21,262 bases of DNA, from the NCBI GenBank assembly GCA_025964455.1, contig JAOPYU010000356.1, forward strand, positions 1-21,262, read 5' to 3'. Source of the stretch: Thermoleophilia bacterium (GTDB taxonomy: Bacteria; Actinomycetota; Thermoleophilia; Gaiellales; SKUG01). Positions 7,440-13,869 of the stretch are shown piece by piece; the stretch's first letter is position 1, and each line of letters starts with the position of its first letter. The translations under genes were made by a program, and so were the position numbers. The notes beneath the pieces were generated by a model. The model saw nothing but the letters and a program-made list of their open reading frames with translations. It was not told where the DNA came from and did no database searches.

Positions 7440-8192
7440 CTACAGGCCCCGGATGAGCCCTCCGTCCACCGCAAGTTGCACCCCGGTGACGTACGACGCC
7501 GTGTCCGAACACAGGAAGGTGGCGGCGGCAGCCACTTCCGCGACGCTCCCCAGTCGGCCGGCAGGGACCTCGCTGCGCGCTCGCTCGGCGGCCGATTCGA
7601 TCGAGCCGTAGTTCTCGACGAGGCGGTCGGTGGCGATGCGCCCCGGCAGGATCGAGTTGATCGTCACCCCATCTGCCGCCACGTGCCGCGCGAAGGTCTT
7701 GAGCGAGGCCGCCAGCCCCGTGCGGTGGGCGGTCGAGAGGACCAGCTGGTCCAGCGGCTCGCGGATGCTCGTGGAACTGATCGACACGATCCGCCCCCAT
7801 CCACGCTCGCGCATGCCGGGCAGGACCGCCTCGATGAGCGCCACCGAGCCGAGTACCAGCTGCTCGTAGGCGGCGCGCCACTGCTCGGCGGTGAAGGCGA
7901 GCGGGTCGGCGCCGGCGGGCGGGCCGCCGGTGGATGCGACCAGGATGTCGATCGGCCCGAGCTGCTCCTCCACTGCGGTGACGAGCGCGGGCGCTGCCGT
8001 CAGGTCGCTCGTGTCGTGTACGAAACCGGTCAGGCCGGGTGTCGCCGCGGCGGCCGCGTCGATGCGCGAGCGTGAGCGCGAGGCGATCGCGACGCGCACA
8101 CCTTCACCCGCGAGCTGCTGTGCGATGCCGAGGGCGATGCCCGTGGATGCGCCGGTGACGAGGGCGATGCGCCCGGAGATGCCGAGGTCCAT
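7440..8192 (-). CDS. SDR-family protein lacking the canonical Tyr-Lys pair
   Basis: A 250-aa Rossmann-fold short-chain dehydrogenase/reductase relative. It starts at ATG 8192, just before the cofactor loop TGASTGIALG (residues 13-22, fitting the TGxxxGxG pattern except that the last Gly sits one place later). The VASTGG stretch (86-90) stands for NNAG, and the catalytic-Ser strand is IVSISST (135-141). Where most SDRs have YxxxK, this one reads LSTAHR (152-157), so Leu and His replace Tyr and Lys. ILPGRIATDR (181-190) and the C-terminal AVDGG are typical. Such divergent members are known (the subgroup described as BKR-like without the catalytic tetrad), so this is probably a family trait and not damage. 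It may bind NAD(P) without ordinary ketoreductase activity. It lies upstream of the GAF kinase on the same strand and is divergent from the kinase-like gene at 8224. Confidence 0.8.
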   Translation of the reverse strand: MDLGISGRIALVTGASTGIALGIAQQLAGEGVRVAIASRSRSRIDAAAAATPGLTGFVHDTSDLTAAPALVTAVEEQLGPIDILVASTGGPPAGADPLAFTAEQWRAAYEQLVLGSVALIEAVLPGMRERGWGRIVSISSTSIREPLDQLVLSTAHRTGLAASLKTFARHVAADGVTINSILPGRIATDRLVENYGSIESAAERARSEVPAGRLGSVAEVAAAATFLCSDTASYVTGVQLAVDGGLIRGL

Positions 8193-8209
8193 GCGCGCAC
8201 GGTACCAAG

Positions 8210-8215
8210 TAGCCT
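8210..8215 (+). promoter_or_regulatory. Possible leaderless -10 (TAGCCT) for the 2PGK-like gene
   Basis: TAGCCT lies 8 bases before ATG 8224, inside the 31-base gap to the divergent SDR start. No Shine-Dalgarno is present, which favours leaderless translation. Confidence 0.35.
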
Positions 8216-8223
8216 CCCCGGCG

Positions 8224-8838
8224 ATGAACGAGCCCTCCTCCATGTCGAGCCGCCAGCGGGTGACGTACGTGATCGGCGCCTCGGGCGTCGGGACCAGCAC
8301 GCGTGCGCTGTCGCTGCAGCGCGAGCTCGGCGACTCCGGGCGACCATGCCTGCTGCTCGCTACCGACGTGATCCGCGCGCAGCTTCGCACGGTGCTCGAC
8401 CAGGAGGCGTGCCCCGAGCTGTGGGGCGAGAGCTTCAACCTGCCGACCACCGACGAGGACGACGAGGTGCGCAGCGGCGTCAATGTCACCGCGTTCGAGC
8501 GCCAGTGCGCGCCGGTGCTTCGGGCGGTCGAGGCGGGCGTCGCGTACGCCCTCACGGAGGGCTGGCACGTCGTGGTCGAGGGCGTCCACCTCATCCCCGG
8601 TACCTTCCAGATCCCTGACGCCGACCAAGCGGATGTCACGCTCGAGCTGCTGGTGGTCGCCGATGAGGCCGAGCACATCGCGCGCATGCGCTCGCGCGAC
8701 GTGGCCAGCGACGGGCGGCGGCCTGCGGCGCACTACGAGGCGAACCTGCCGCGCGTGCGCACGATCCAGGCGGTACTCGTCGAACGCTGGGACGCGCTGC
8801 CGCCGGCGCAGCAACACGTCACGCGCGTCGGGCCGTGA
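8224..8838 (+). CDS. 2-phosphoglycerate kinase-like P-loop protein
   Basis: A 204-aa P-loop NTPase. The loop GASGVGTST (residues 18-26) has Thr where Walker A usually has Lys. ATDVIRAQLR (46-55), VVVEGVHLIPG (116-126) and the C-terminal RTIQAVLVERW (179-189) match, as I recall it, the pattern of archaeal 2-phosphoglycerate kinases, which make 2,3-bisphosphoglycerate for cyclic 2,3-DPG. From memory GTST is tolerated in that family, so the missing Lys may be normal. No cyclic-DPG synthetase is nearby, so the real substrate may differ. ATG 8224 is chosen over ATG 8242 because of the upstream TAGCCT; neither has a Shine-Dalgarno. It is followed 20 bases later by the 415-aa gene, which has its own putative promoter. 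Confidence 0.72.
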   Translation: MNEPSSMSSRQRVTYVIGASGVGTSTRALSLQRELGDSGRPCLLLATDVIRAQLRTVLDQEACPELWGESFNLPTTDEDDEVRSGVNVTAFERQCAPVLRAVEAGVAYALTEGWHVVVEGVHLIPGTFQIPDADQADVTLELLVVADEAEHIARMRSRDVASDGRRPAAHYEANLPRVRTIQAVLVERWDALPPAQQHVTRVGP

Positions 8839-8846
8839 TGCACCGG

Positions 8847-8852
8847 TAGGCT
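8847..8852 (+). promoter_or_regulatory. Leaderless-type -10 (TAGGCT) for the 415-aa gene
   Basis: TAGGCT is followed by GGCGAC and then ATG 8859. There is no Shine-Dalgarno. The hexamer and six-base spacing are the same as before the ATP-grasp gene. Confidence 0.55.
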
Positions 8853-8858
8853 GGCGAC

Positions 8859-10106
8859 ATGTCTTCTCGCCGCAACCAGCGCCGCGCCAAGCAGGTTCGA
8901 CGCACCAACGTCCGGGCCGCTCGCCACGCCCAGCAGCCGCCGACCCCCGAGCAGATCGCGCTGCGGATCGTGCGCGAGTACGCCGAGCCGCTCAACTCCC
9001 GCGATCCGGTCGACGCCGAGGCGATCGCCTCCTTCCTGATGGCCACCGGATACGAGCAGCTGCTCGCCCTCGATCCCGAGCTGCAGGCCGAGGCGCCCCA
9101 CCCGGCACTGCCGGTGATCAGCCTGCTGCGCAACCTGCGGCTCGAGCCCGGCGAACTCCTGGACGCGACGCTCGCCCTCGCGATCGCCCTGCGCGACAGC
9201 GACCGCGAGGATCCGCAGGTGGCCGCCGCCGGCGCGGTGCTCGTCGAGCTGCTGCGCGGCTCCGGTGCCACCGACCCCGAGTGGGCGGACTCGATCGGTC
9301 GGTACGAGCTCGGCACGCTCGTCGACATCCGCGACGCCTGGGGTGATCACCACCAGCTGCTGCTCGAGTTCCGCGACGCATCGGGCCGCACCCACGGACT
9401 CTCCGTCGAGATCGACGCCACCGACGACTTCCAGGTCCAGGACATCGAGGTACTCGAGGACATCGGCGGATTCATCGAGGAGATGCGCACCAAGGTCGCC
9501 GAGGACGAGGACGCCGACCTGCTCCAGCTGGTGGAGCTGAGCCCAGCGCGCGTCGGTGACCTGCTACAGGCAGGCATTGAATCCACATGGGAATCGAGCG
9601 GCGAGGCGATCGCCGAGAACGATGCGATCCCGCTGTTCGGGCTGCTGCTCGCGCGCGCCGGCCTGTTCGCCGAGGCGCTTGAGGCGGCGAGTGACACCGA
9701 GCTGCACGATGCGGCATTCGACTCCGAGCTCGACGCGCTCGACCACGACGCGCTTCTTGCGCGACTCGTCGCGAGCCCGGAGCGCGCGGCCGAGACCGAG
9801 GCGACCGATGCCGCGCTCGCGGAGGTCGTGGCATTCGCCATCGAGAACCGCGAGCTGTACCGCTCGCGCTTCGCCCCGAGCGACGTTGCGATGTTCCTGC
9901 TCGACCACATGGCCGAGCACGAGGATGTGCAGCTTCGTGGCGAGGTCGCCGCGCTGCTTGCGGCGGCCCGCGCGTGGGCGATGTTCTCCGCCGAGACGCT
10001 CGGACTCCCCGATGCGCTGCGCCAGGACGTCCGGCGCGCGATCAGCTACTACGGCGTGCAGTACGCACAGGAGATCGGTGCGCTGCCGGCCGGCGCGCTC
10101 GACTGA
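8859..10106 (+). CDS. Unrecognised acidic 415-aa protein with basic N terminus
   Basis: I do not recognise this family. The first 23 residues are strongly basic (SSRRNQRRAKQVRRTNVRAAR), then the protein becomes acidic and mainly helical with many Ala, Leu, Glu and Asp. A short beta-rich part at about residues 165-200 (HHQLLLEFRDASGRTHGLSV, then DDFQVQDIEVLEDI) is flanked by helical regions at 25-145 and 215-410. There is no signal peptide, membrane segment or Cys cluster. The basic tail could touch nucleic acid or ribosomes, which is speculation. Coding is well supported by length, codon-position GC and the clean start with TAGGCT. It converges on the small minus-strand gene, with both stop codons inside one 16-base palindrome. 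Confidence 0.75.
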   Translation: MSSRRNQRRAKQVRRTNVRAARHAQQPPTPEQIALRIVREYAEPLNSRDPVDAEAIASFLMATGYEQLLALDPELQAEAPHPALPVISLLRNLRLEPGELLDATLALAIALRDSDREDPQVAAAGAVLVELLRGSGATDPEWADSIGRYELGTLVDIRDAWGDHHQLLLEFRDASGRTHGLSVEIDATDDFQVQDIEVLEDIGGFIEEMRTKVAEDEDADLLQLVELSPARVGDLLQAGIESTWESSGEAIAENDAIPLFGLLLARAGLFAEALEAASDTELHDAAFDSELDALDHDALLARLVASPERAAETEATDAALAEVVAFAIENRELYRSRFAPSDVAMFLLDHMAEHEDVQLRGEVAALLAAARAWAMFSAETLGLPDALRQDVRRAISYYGVQYAQEIGALPAGALD

Positions 10107-10116
10107 CGCGTCAGTC
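10101..10116. repeat. Perfect palindrome holding both convergent stop codons
   Basis: GACTGACGCGTCAGTC is a perfect 16-base palindrome. The plus-strand stop TGA is at 10104-10106 and the minus-strand stop occupies 10113-10111. The stem is too short for a strong terminator, but no other hairpin separates the two genes. Confidence 0.8.
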
Positions 10117-10638
10117 CTCCTCCACGAGCGTGCCGTAGACGTCGTGCAGCGTGCGGTGCGCGTCGCGCGCCTCCTGCTTGACCCGCCGCACGAGCTTCAC
10201 GAGCTGTCGCTTCGTGACGATCCCATCGACGGCGTGCAGCTCGTGCTCCCAGCGCACCCAGTGCTCAGTGCTCTCGCCGCCGACGACGCCGCGCACGAAC
10301 ATCGCGCGATGGTGCGCGAAGTTGAGTGCCTCGAGCACGAGCGCGCGATCATCGAGCTCGGCGCGGCACCCGATCGGACATGCGAGGTAGATGCAGCCGC
10401 GCAGCTGGTCGACGCGCACGTTCACCCGCGTGTCGTCGATCATGGTGAGCAGGTCACGCTCGTCGATGGGGTCCTGCGCGGCGTCGATGCAGGCCTCCTC
10501 CAGCCAACCCGCAACGAGTTCCGGCGTGAGGTCGGCAGCTCGCACGCTGCGCGTGTGGTCGAAGCCGCTGCTGTCGAGCTCGGGCGTGTTGCGCTCGCCT
10601 GAGCGCATGAATCTCCCTGATGAACTGGGTGGTCGCAT
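10111..10638 (-). CDS. Small protein, possibly YbjN/CesT-like fold
   Basis: A 175-aa soluble protein. ATG 10638 is chosen because GAGGAGGAG stands 8 bases upstream. ATG 10608 (MRSGERN) is an alternative with a weaker site. After a disordered 30-residue start come helix LTPELVAGWLEEACIDA, strands with TRVNVRVDQLRGCIYLACPI, a helix EALNFAHHRAMF, a strand pair RGVV..HWVRWEHEL and a C-terminal helix. This order is reminiscent of YbjN/type III chaperone-like proteins, but I cannot confirm it. Three Cys cluster at 82-91. It lies 58 bases downstream of the zinc-ribbon gene on the same strand and may be co-transcribed with it. Confidence 0.6.
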   Translation of the reverse strand: MRPPSSSGRFMRSGERNTPELDSSGFDHTRSVRAADLTPELVAGWLEEACIDAAQDPIDERDLLTMIDDTRVNVRVDQLRGCIYLACPIGCRAELDDRALVLEALNFAHHRAMFVRGVVGGESTEHWVRWEHELHAVDGIVTKRQLVKLVRRVKQEARDAHRTLHDVYGTLVEED

Positions 10639-10646
10639 GTCGTCGG

Positions 10647-10655
10647 CTCCTCCTC
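10647..10655 (-). promoter_or_regulatory. Shine-Dalgarno deciding the 10638 start
   Basis: On the minus strand GAGGAGGAG ends 8 bases before ATG 10638. It supports the longer of two plausible starts. Confidence 0.6.
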
Positions 10656-10696
10656 GGCGATTCGGGGTGTCGGTGGCGCATGGACCACATCCGCGG

Positions 10697-11329
10697 TCAC
10701 GGTCGCTGGTGTTCGGTCTCCAGGTCGGGGATGGCATCGAGCCATCGCTCGTCGCTTGCATGCAGCGTCGCATCGCAGCAGTCGCACCGCGGGACCCCGA
10801 AGGGTCGCGGCTCCGACGCGGCGGGGATCGCGAGGACGCGCACGCCTTCGGGATCGAGGACGCGGCGCCCGCAGGTGGGGCAGACCTTCGCGGCGATCAC
10901 GAGCCCGCGCGGCGAGACCGAGCCGCGCACACCCGTCAGGTCATTCCCGTGGCTGCGGTCCCAAAGCCACGCCGACCAGCCGGGTGGTCCGACGGGTTCG
11001 ATCTCGCGCGGTTCGAGCGGCCCGAGCAGGCGACCCACGGGGGTGCCGCGCTGAGGCTCGGGCTCCATCCACACCACGAGCAGACCGTCGGCCGGGGCGG
11101 GTTCCTCCCACGGCTCGGGCGCATCGGGGCCGGCACCGACGACCGTGCTGCCGCAGACCTGGCAGCGGTGCATCGCGAAATCACCGTCGAGCGCCTCGAT
11201 GATCGGCATCGGCTCGCCCCAGGACGTCGGGACCAGCATGCCGATCGACCAGCCGTGCGCAATCGCCGTGGCTTCGCAGTCCGAGCAGCGCGCGATCGTC
11301 CGTGTGTACCTGATGGTTGCCTGCAGCAT
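10697..11329 (-). CDS. Unrecognised protein with four CxxC knuckles
   Basis: A 210-aa protein with four Cys pairs: Cys15/18 (CSDC), Cys56/59 (CQVC), Cys150/153 (CPTC) and Cys182/185 (CDCC). They are arranged as two zinc-ribbon-like modules, one at each end, separated by an acidic, Pro/Trp-rich middle (about 65-140) with WLWDRSHGNDLTG. Zinc binding is inferred from the spacing, and no known family is recognised. The start is ATG 11329, with GGGAGGG 4 bases upstream. ATG 11344 is in frame five codons earlier but has no such site. There is no signal peptide, so it is probably cytoplasmic. It is followed by the small YbjN-like candidate on the same strand. Confidence 0.65.
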   Translation of the reverse strand: MLQATIRYTRTIARCSDCEATAIAHGWSIGMLVPTSWGEPMPIIEALDGDFAMHRCQVCGSTVVGAGPDAPEPWEEPAPADGLLVVWMEPEPQRGTPVGRLLGPLEPREIEPVGPPGWSAWLWDRSHGNDLTGVRGSVSPRGLVIAAKVCPTCGRRVLDPEGVRVLAIPAASEPRPFGVPRCDCCDATLHASDERWLDAIPDLETEHQRP

Positions 11330-11434
11330 CCGGCCCTCCCCCATGGGAGCGGTGCCCGCGGGAGATGCCACGAAACGGCGCGAACCGGATCGTTCGGGGG
11401 CCTGCGGCGAGGTGCACGCAGGATCGGCCGTGAA

Positions 11435-11468
11435 CGGCGCCCGACGCACGCTCGGTGGCCGGGCGCCG
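11435..11468 (-). terminator. Hairpin after the AHSA1 gene
   Basis: CGGCGCCCG (11435-11443) and CGGGCGCCG (11460-11468) are perfect 9-base arms with a 16-base loop. The hairpin begins 5 bases after the minus-strand stop at 11474. Only TTC follows on the minus strand, so termination may be partial. Confidence 0.5.
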
Positions 11469-11473
11469 GAGGG

Positions 11474-11962
11474 TCAGGCCCGCTCGCGCTCCAGCAACTC
11501 GTCGAAGCGCTCGTGCAGCTCGATCACGCCGCTCGACATGCCACTGTCGAACATGCCGTCACGATCGAGCACGTGCGCGAACGTCGAGACCGCCACCGTG
11601 CGCGTCTTGCCGGGCTCCAGCTCCTCGAACGTCATGCGCTCGATGCTGACGTGGCCCGGCATGCCGCCGTACTCGAAGGTCCACTCGATCAGCTCGGGTG
11701 CGACGATCTCGCGGAACTCGCCGTAGAACGCGTGCTCCTCCTCACCGGCCTTGTTGATCATGCGCCAGGCGCCGCCGACCTTGAAGTCCCACTGCTCGAC
11801 GATGGTCTCGTACTTGCGCGGGCCCCAGAATTCGGGCTGCTTCTGGGGGTCGGTCCAGAGGCGGAAGACCAGGTCACGGGGCGCGTCGAACACGCGCTCG
11901 ATGTAGACCTCCAGGTCGCCCCGCTTCTCGATGATGGACGGGTGGCTCGTGGATGAACTCAT
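11474..11962 (-). CDS. AHSA1/SRPBCC-family protein
   Basis: A 162-aa START-like (SRPBCC) helix-grip protein of the activator-of-Hsp90-homology-1-like group. Recognisable parts are RVFDAPRDLVFRLWTDP (residues 23-39), EFWGP, the WDFKVGGAWRMI strand, EWTFEY, and the C-terminal long helix ending RFDELLERE. These proteins have a hydrophobic ligand cavity. Bacterial members next to an ArsR gene are common, and their ligands are mostly unknown. The start ATG 11962 overlaps the ArsR stop in an ATGA junction, so the two are translationally coupled. The open frame upstream to 12046 is a shadow of ArsR. Confidence 0.88.
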   Translation of the reverse strand: MSSSTSHPSIIEKRGDLEVYIERVFDAPRDLVFRLWTDPQKQPEFWGPRKYETIVEQWDFKVGGAWRMINKAGEEEHAFYGEFREIVAPELIEWTFEYGGMPGHVSIERMTFEELEPGKTRTVAVSTFAHVLDRDGMFDSGMSSGVIELHERFDELLERERA

Positions 11963-12294
11963 GGTTGCGCTTCCTGTTCCTTCTTGAGGAGCTCCGCGAA
12001 GCGGTCGAACCGCGCTTCCACCATCTGGCGGTGCGCGTCGAGCCACGCCGCGGCGTCCTCGAGCTGCGTCGGGGCGAGGCGGCAGCGCCGCTCACGTCCG
12101 ACCTTGTGCGTGGTCACCAGTCCCGCGTCCTCGAGCACCTGGACGTGCTTCTTCATGCCCGTCAGCGAGATGGTGAACGGAGCTGCCAGCTCGCTGATCG
12201 ATGCTTCGCCTTCCCCGAGGCGCTCCAAGATGGCCCGACGCGTCGGGTCCGAGAGCGCAGCGAAGGCGCGGTCGAGGTGTTGATACTGAACCAT
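11959..12294 (-). CDS. ArsR-type winged-helix repressor
   Basis: A 111-aa regulator. LDRAFAALSDPTRRAILERL (residues 7-26) is the classic ArsR start, followed by the recognition helix region SISELAAPFTISLTGMKKHVQVLEDAGLV and the wing HKVGRERRCRLAP. It lacks the metal-binding ELCVCDL motif and has a single Cys, so metal sensing is unlikely. ATG 12294 is chosen because TATACT lies 7 bases upstream and a perfect palindrome surrounds the start codon. The longer open frame to 13251 covers the divergent gene and is a shadow. It overlaps the AHSA1 gene (ATGA). Autorepression is likely from operator placement. Confidence 0.9.
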   Translation of the reverse strand: MVQYQHLDRAFAALSDPTRRAILERLGEGEASISELAAPFTISLTGMKKHVQVLEDAGLVTTHKVGRERRCRLAPTQLEDAAAWLDAHRQMVEARFDRFAELLKKEQEAQP

Positions 12295-12306
12295 GTAGTT
12301 CAGTAT
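12283..12306. promoter_or_regulatory. Palindromic operator on the ArsR start codon
   Basis: ATACTGAAC (12283-12291) and GTTCAGTAT (12298-12306) are perfect 9-base inverted arms with a 6-base spacer. The spacer contains the ArsR ATG (12294-12292), and the right arm covers most of its TATACT box. The expected -35 region of the divergent ATP-grasp gene (about 12293-12298) also falls inside. Binding here should block ArsR-AHSA1 transcription and may also block the ATP-grasp gene. Confidence 0.8.
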
Positions 12307-12307
12307 A
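12302..12307 (-). promoter_or_regulatory. Leaderless -10 (TATACT) for ArsR-AHSA1
   Basis: On the minus strand TATACT is followed by GAACTAC and ATG 12294. It is close to the TATAAT consensus, and there is no room for a Shine-Dalgarno if transcription starts at the A of ATG. Confidence 0.65.
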
Positions 12308-12315
12308 GCGCATCG

Positions 12316-12321
12316 TAGGAT
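12316..12321 (+). promoter_or_regulatory. Leaderless -10 (TAGGAT) for the ATP-grasp gene
   Basis: TAGGAT is followed by GCATGC and ATG 12328. It lies 8 bases from the opposing ArsR -10, so polymerase binding at the two sites should be mutually exclusive. Confidence 0.6.
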
Positions 12322-12327
12322 GCATGC

Positions 12328-13227
12328 ATGGACGTCACCCTCGTCACCTGCACCCAGATGCCCGAACCCGATCCCGACGAGCAGCTGCTGCTGGACGCGC
12401 TTGGGGATGTGGGCGTCGATGCCCGGCTGTGCGCCTGGGACGACCCGGCGGTCGACTGGGGCGCCGCCCCGCTCACCGTGCTGCGCTCGACGTGGAACTA
12501 CACGGACGATCGCGACGCGTTCCTCGCATGGACACGGCGCATCGCGGCGACCCGCACGACGATGCGCAACCCGCTCGGGGTGATCGGGGCCAACACGCAC
12601 AAGTCGTACCTGGCGACACTGGAGCGAGCCGAGGTGCCAGTCGTGCCGACGCGCTGGTTCGCGCGAGGCGGAAAGGCGGCCGATGCCGAGGCGCTGCGAA
12701 CGCTCCCGTGGCGGCGCGTCATCGCGAAGCCGGCGGTGGGGGCGGGGTCGCGAGGCGTCGCGGCCTTCGACCTCGAGGTCGAGGACGAGTTCGCGGCGGC
12801 GGTGGCGCATCTCACGGAGCTGCAGGCGCGCGACGACGTGCTCATGCAGCCCCAGCTCGAGTCGATCCGCACCGAGGGCGAACTCGACATCGTCTGGATC
12901 GACGGCGAGTTCACGCACGCGGTCACCAAGCTGCAGCGCCTGGCCTCCGACGACGAGCACGTGACGCGGGCACGCGAGGTGACCGAACCGGAGCTGAAGA
13001 TCGCGACGCGTGCGCTCCGGACCGTCGAGGCCTTTCACCAGCGCGAGCTGCTCTACGCCCGCGTGGACGTGGCGGCGGACGAACTTGGCGACCTGCGCGT
13101 CGTCGAACTCGAGCTCACCGAACCGTCCCTGTTCCTCGCCGAGCATCCACCGGCGCTCAAGCGGTTCGTGGCTGCGATCCGTCGCGAGAGCGGTGCGGTC
13201 CCCGACCGCATCCACCCCAGTCAGTAG
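12328..13227 (+). CDS. ATP-grasp ligase (RimK/DcsG-like)
   Basis: A 299-aa ATP-grasp protein. VLRSTWNYTDDRDAFLAW (residues 51-68), NTHKSYLATLERAEVPVVPT, the ATP-binding strand RVIAKPAVGAGSRGV and the C-terminal metal-binding VELELTEPSLFL resemble the group that includes the D-cycloserine synthesis ligase DcsG and RimK-like ligases. These join a carboxylate to an amine using ATP. The substrate cannot be read from sequence. The start is leaderless-like (TAGGAT). The longer open frame at 12324 is in another frame and is a shadow here. It is divergent from the ArsR gene and shares its operator region. Its stop TAG (13225-13227) overlaps the putative -10 of the next gene. Confidence 0.82.
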   Translation: MDVTLVTCTQMPEPDPDEQLLLDALGDVGVDARLCAWDDPAVDWGAAPLTVLRSTWNYTDDRDAFLAWTRRIAATRTTMRNPLGVIGANTHKSYLATLERAEVPVVPTRWFARGGKAADAEALRTLPWRRVIAKPAVGAGSRGVAAFDLEVEDEFAAAVAHLTELQARDDVLMQPQLESIRTEGELDIVWIDGEFTHAVTKLQRLASDDEHVTRAREVTEPELKIATRALRTVEAFHQRELLYARVDVAADELGDLRVVELELTEPSLFLAEHPPALKRFVAAIRRESGAVPDRIHPSQ

Positions 13228-13230
13228 GCT
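13225..13230 (+). promoter_or_regulatory. Possible -10 (TAGGCT) for the SSB-tailed gene
   Basis: TAGGCT includes the stop codon of the ATP-grasp gene and lies 44 bases before ATG 13275, which has its own Shine-Dalgarno. This would be a leadered transcript using the same hexamer as the leaderless genes. Confidence 0.4.
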
Positions 13231-13274
13231 TTCCACACCGACTTGCTCCACGACCCGCCGATGAGGAATCCCCG

Positions 13275-13847
13275 ATGACCACGATGACCGATCTCGACGC
13301 CGCCTTCGCGAGCGCCACCCCCTCCACCGAGCCTGCGCCCGTCGAGACCGACGCGCCCAAGGGCCTGCTTCCCGCCGGCGAGTACACCGGCGTGATCCAG
13401 AGCGCCGAGGTCCGTTCGGGCTTCCGCCCGTGGGTCGAGCGTGAGCTCTCCCTGCGCCTCACCGTGGAGGGCGGCGAGCACGCCGGCCGGACCACGTTCT
13501 GCGACATCGAGATCGCGCCGCTCTCGGCCCGTGACGGTGGCATCTCCGAAGGCAAGCTGCGCTACGTGAAGTGGCAGATCACCGACGTGCTCGGCTACGA
13601 CGGACAGCTGAGTGGCCTGGACCAGCATGCGCCGTCGCTGGTCGGCCTGCGCGTGTCCTTCGAGCAGAAGATCACGCTCGCCGCGAAGGTGAACCCCTCC
13701 ACCGGCAAGCCGTACGAGAACCGCGAAGTCACGCTCAAGTCCGCCATGGGCCGTGCAGAGGTCGGCGCTGCCGGTGCCGCGCCCGACCTGTCGGACTTCC
13801 AGCCGATCAACACCCCGACGGCCGAGGACGACGACATCCCGTTCTAG
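13275..13847 (+). CDS. Phage-type ssDNA-binding-like protein with SSB tail
   Basis: A 190-aa protein. After a 30-residue disordered start, residues 31-160 form a beta-rich domain (LLPAGEYTGVIQSAEV, ELSLRLTVEGGEHAGRTTF, LVGLRVSFEQKITL, GKPYENREVTLKS). This is reminiscent of the DUF669-like or OB-fold single-strand-binding accessory proteins of phages. The C terminus EDDDIPF matches the acidic tip of bacterial SSB, which binds SSB-interacting repair proteins. ATG 13275 has GAGGA 7 bases upstream. The open frame back to 12324 is a shadow of the ATP-grasp gene. No phage gene is adjacent. A role in DNA replication or repair is inferred from the tail; the domain assignment is moderate. Confidence 0.65.
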   Translation: MTTMTDLDAAFASATPSTEPAPVETDAPKGLLPAGEYTGVIQSAEVRSGFRPWVERELSLRLTVEGGEHAGRTTFCDIEIAPLSARDGGISEGKLRYVKWQITDVLGYDGQLSGLDQHAPSLVGLRVSFEQKITLAAKVNPSTGKPYENREVTLKSAMGRAEVGAAGAAPDLSDFQPINTPTAEDDDIPF

Positions 13848-13869
13848 GACGCCAGCTCCGCCGAATCGC

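Noticed and set aside
7408..7881. N-terminal extension of the histidine kinase
   Set aside because: It overlaps the SDR gene on the same strand and has low-complexity Arg/Gly/Pro sequence. The GAF domain begins after 7398.
12324..13274. Open frame making the SSB-tailed protein appear 507 aa
   Set aside because: It is the shadow of the ATP-grasp gene, which has clear motifs. ATG 13275 has its own ribosome site.
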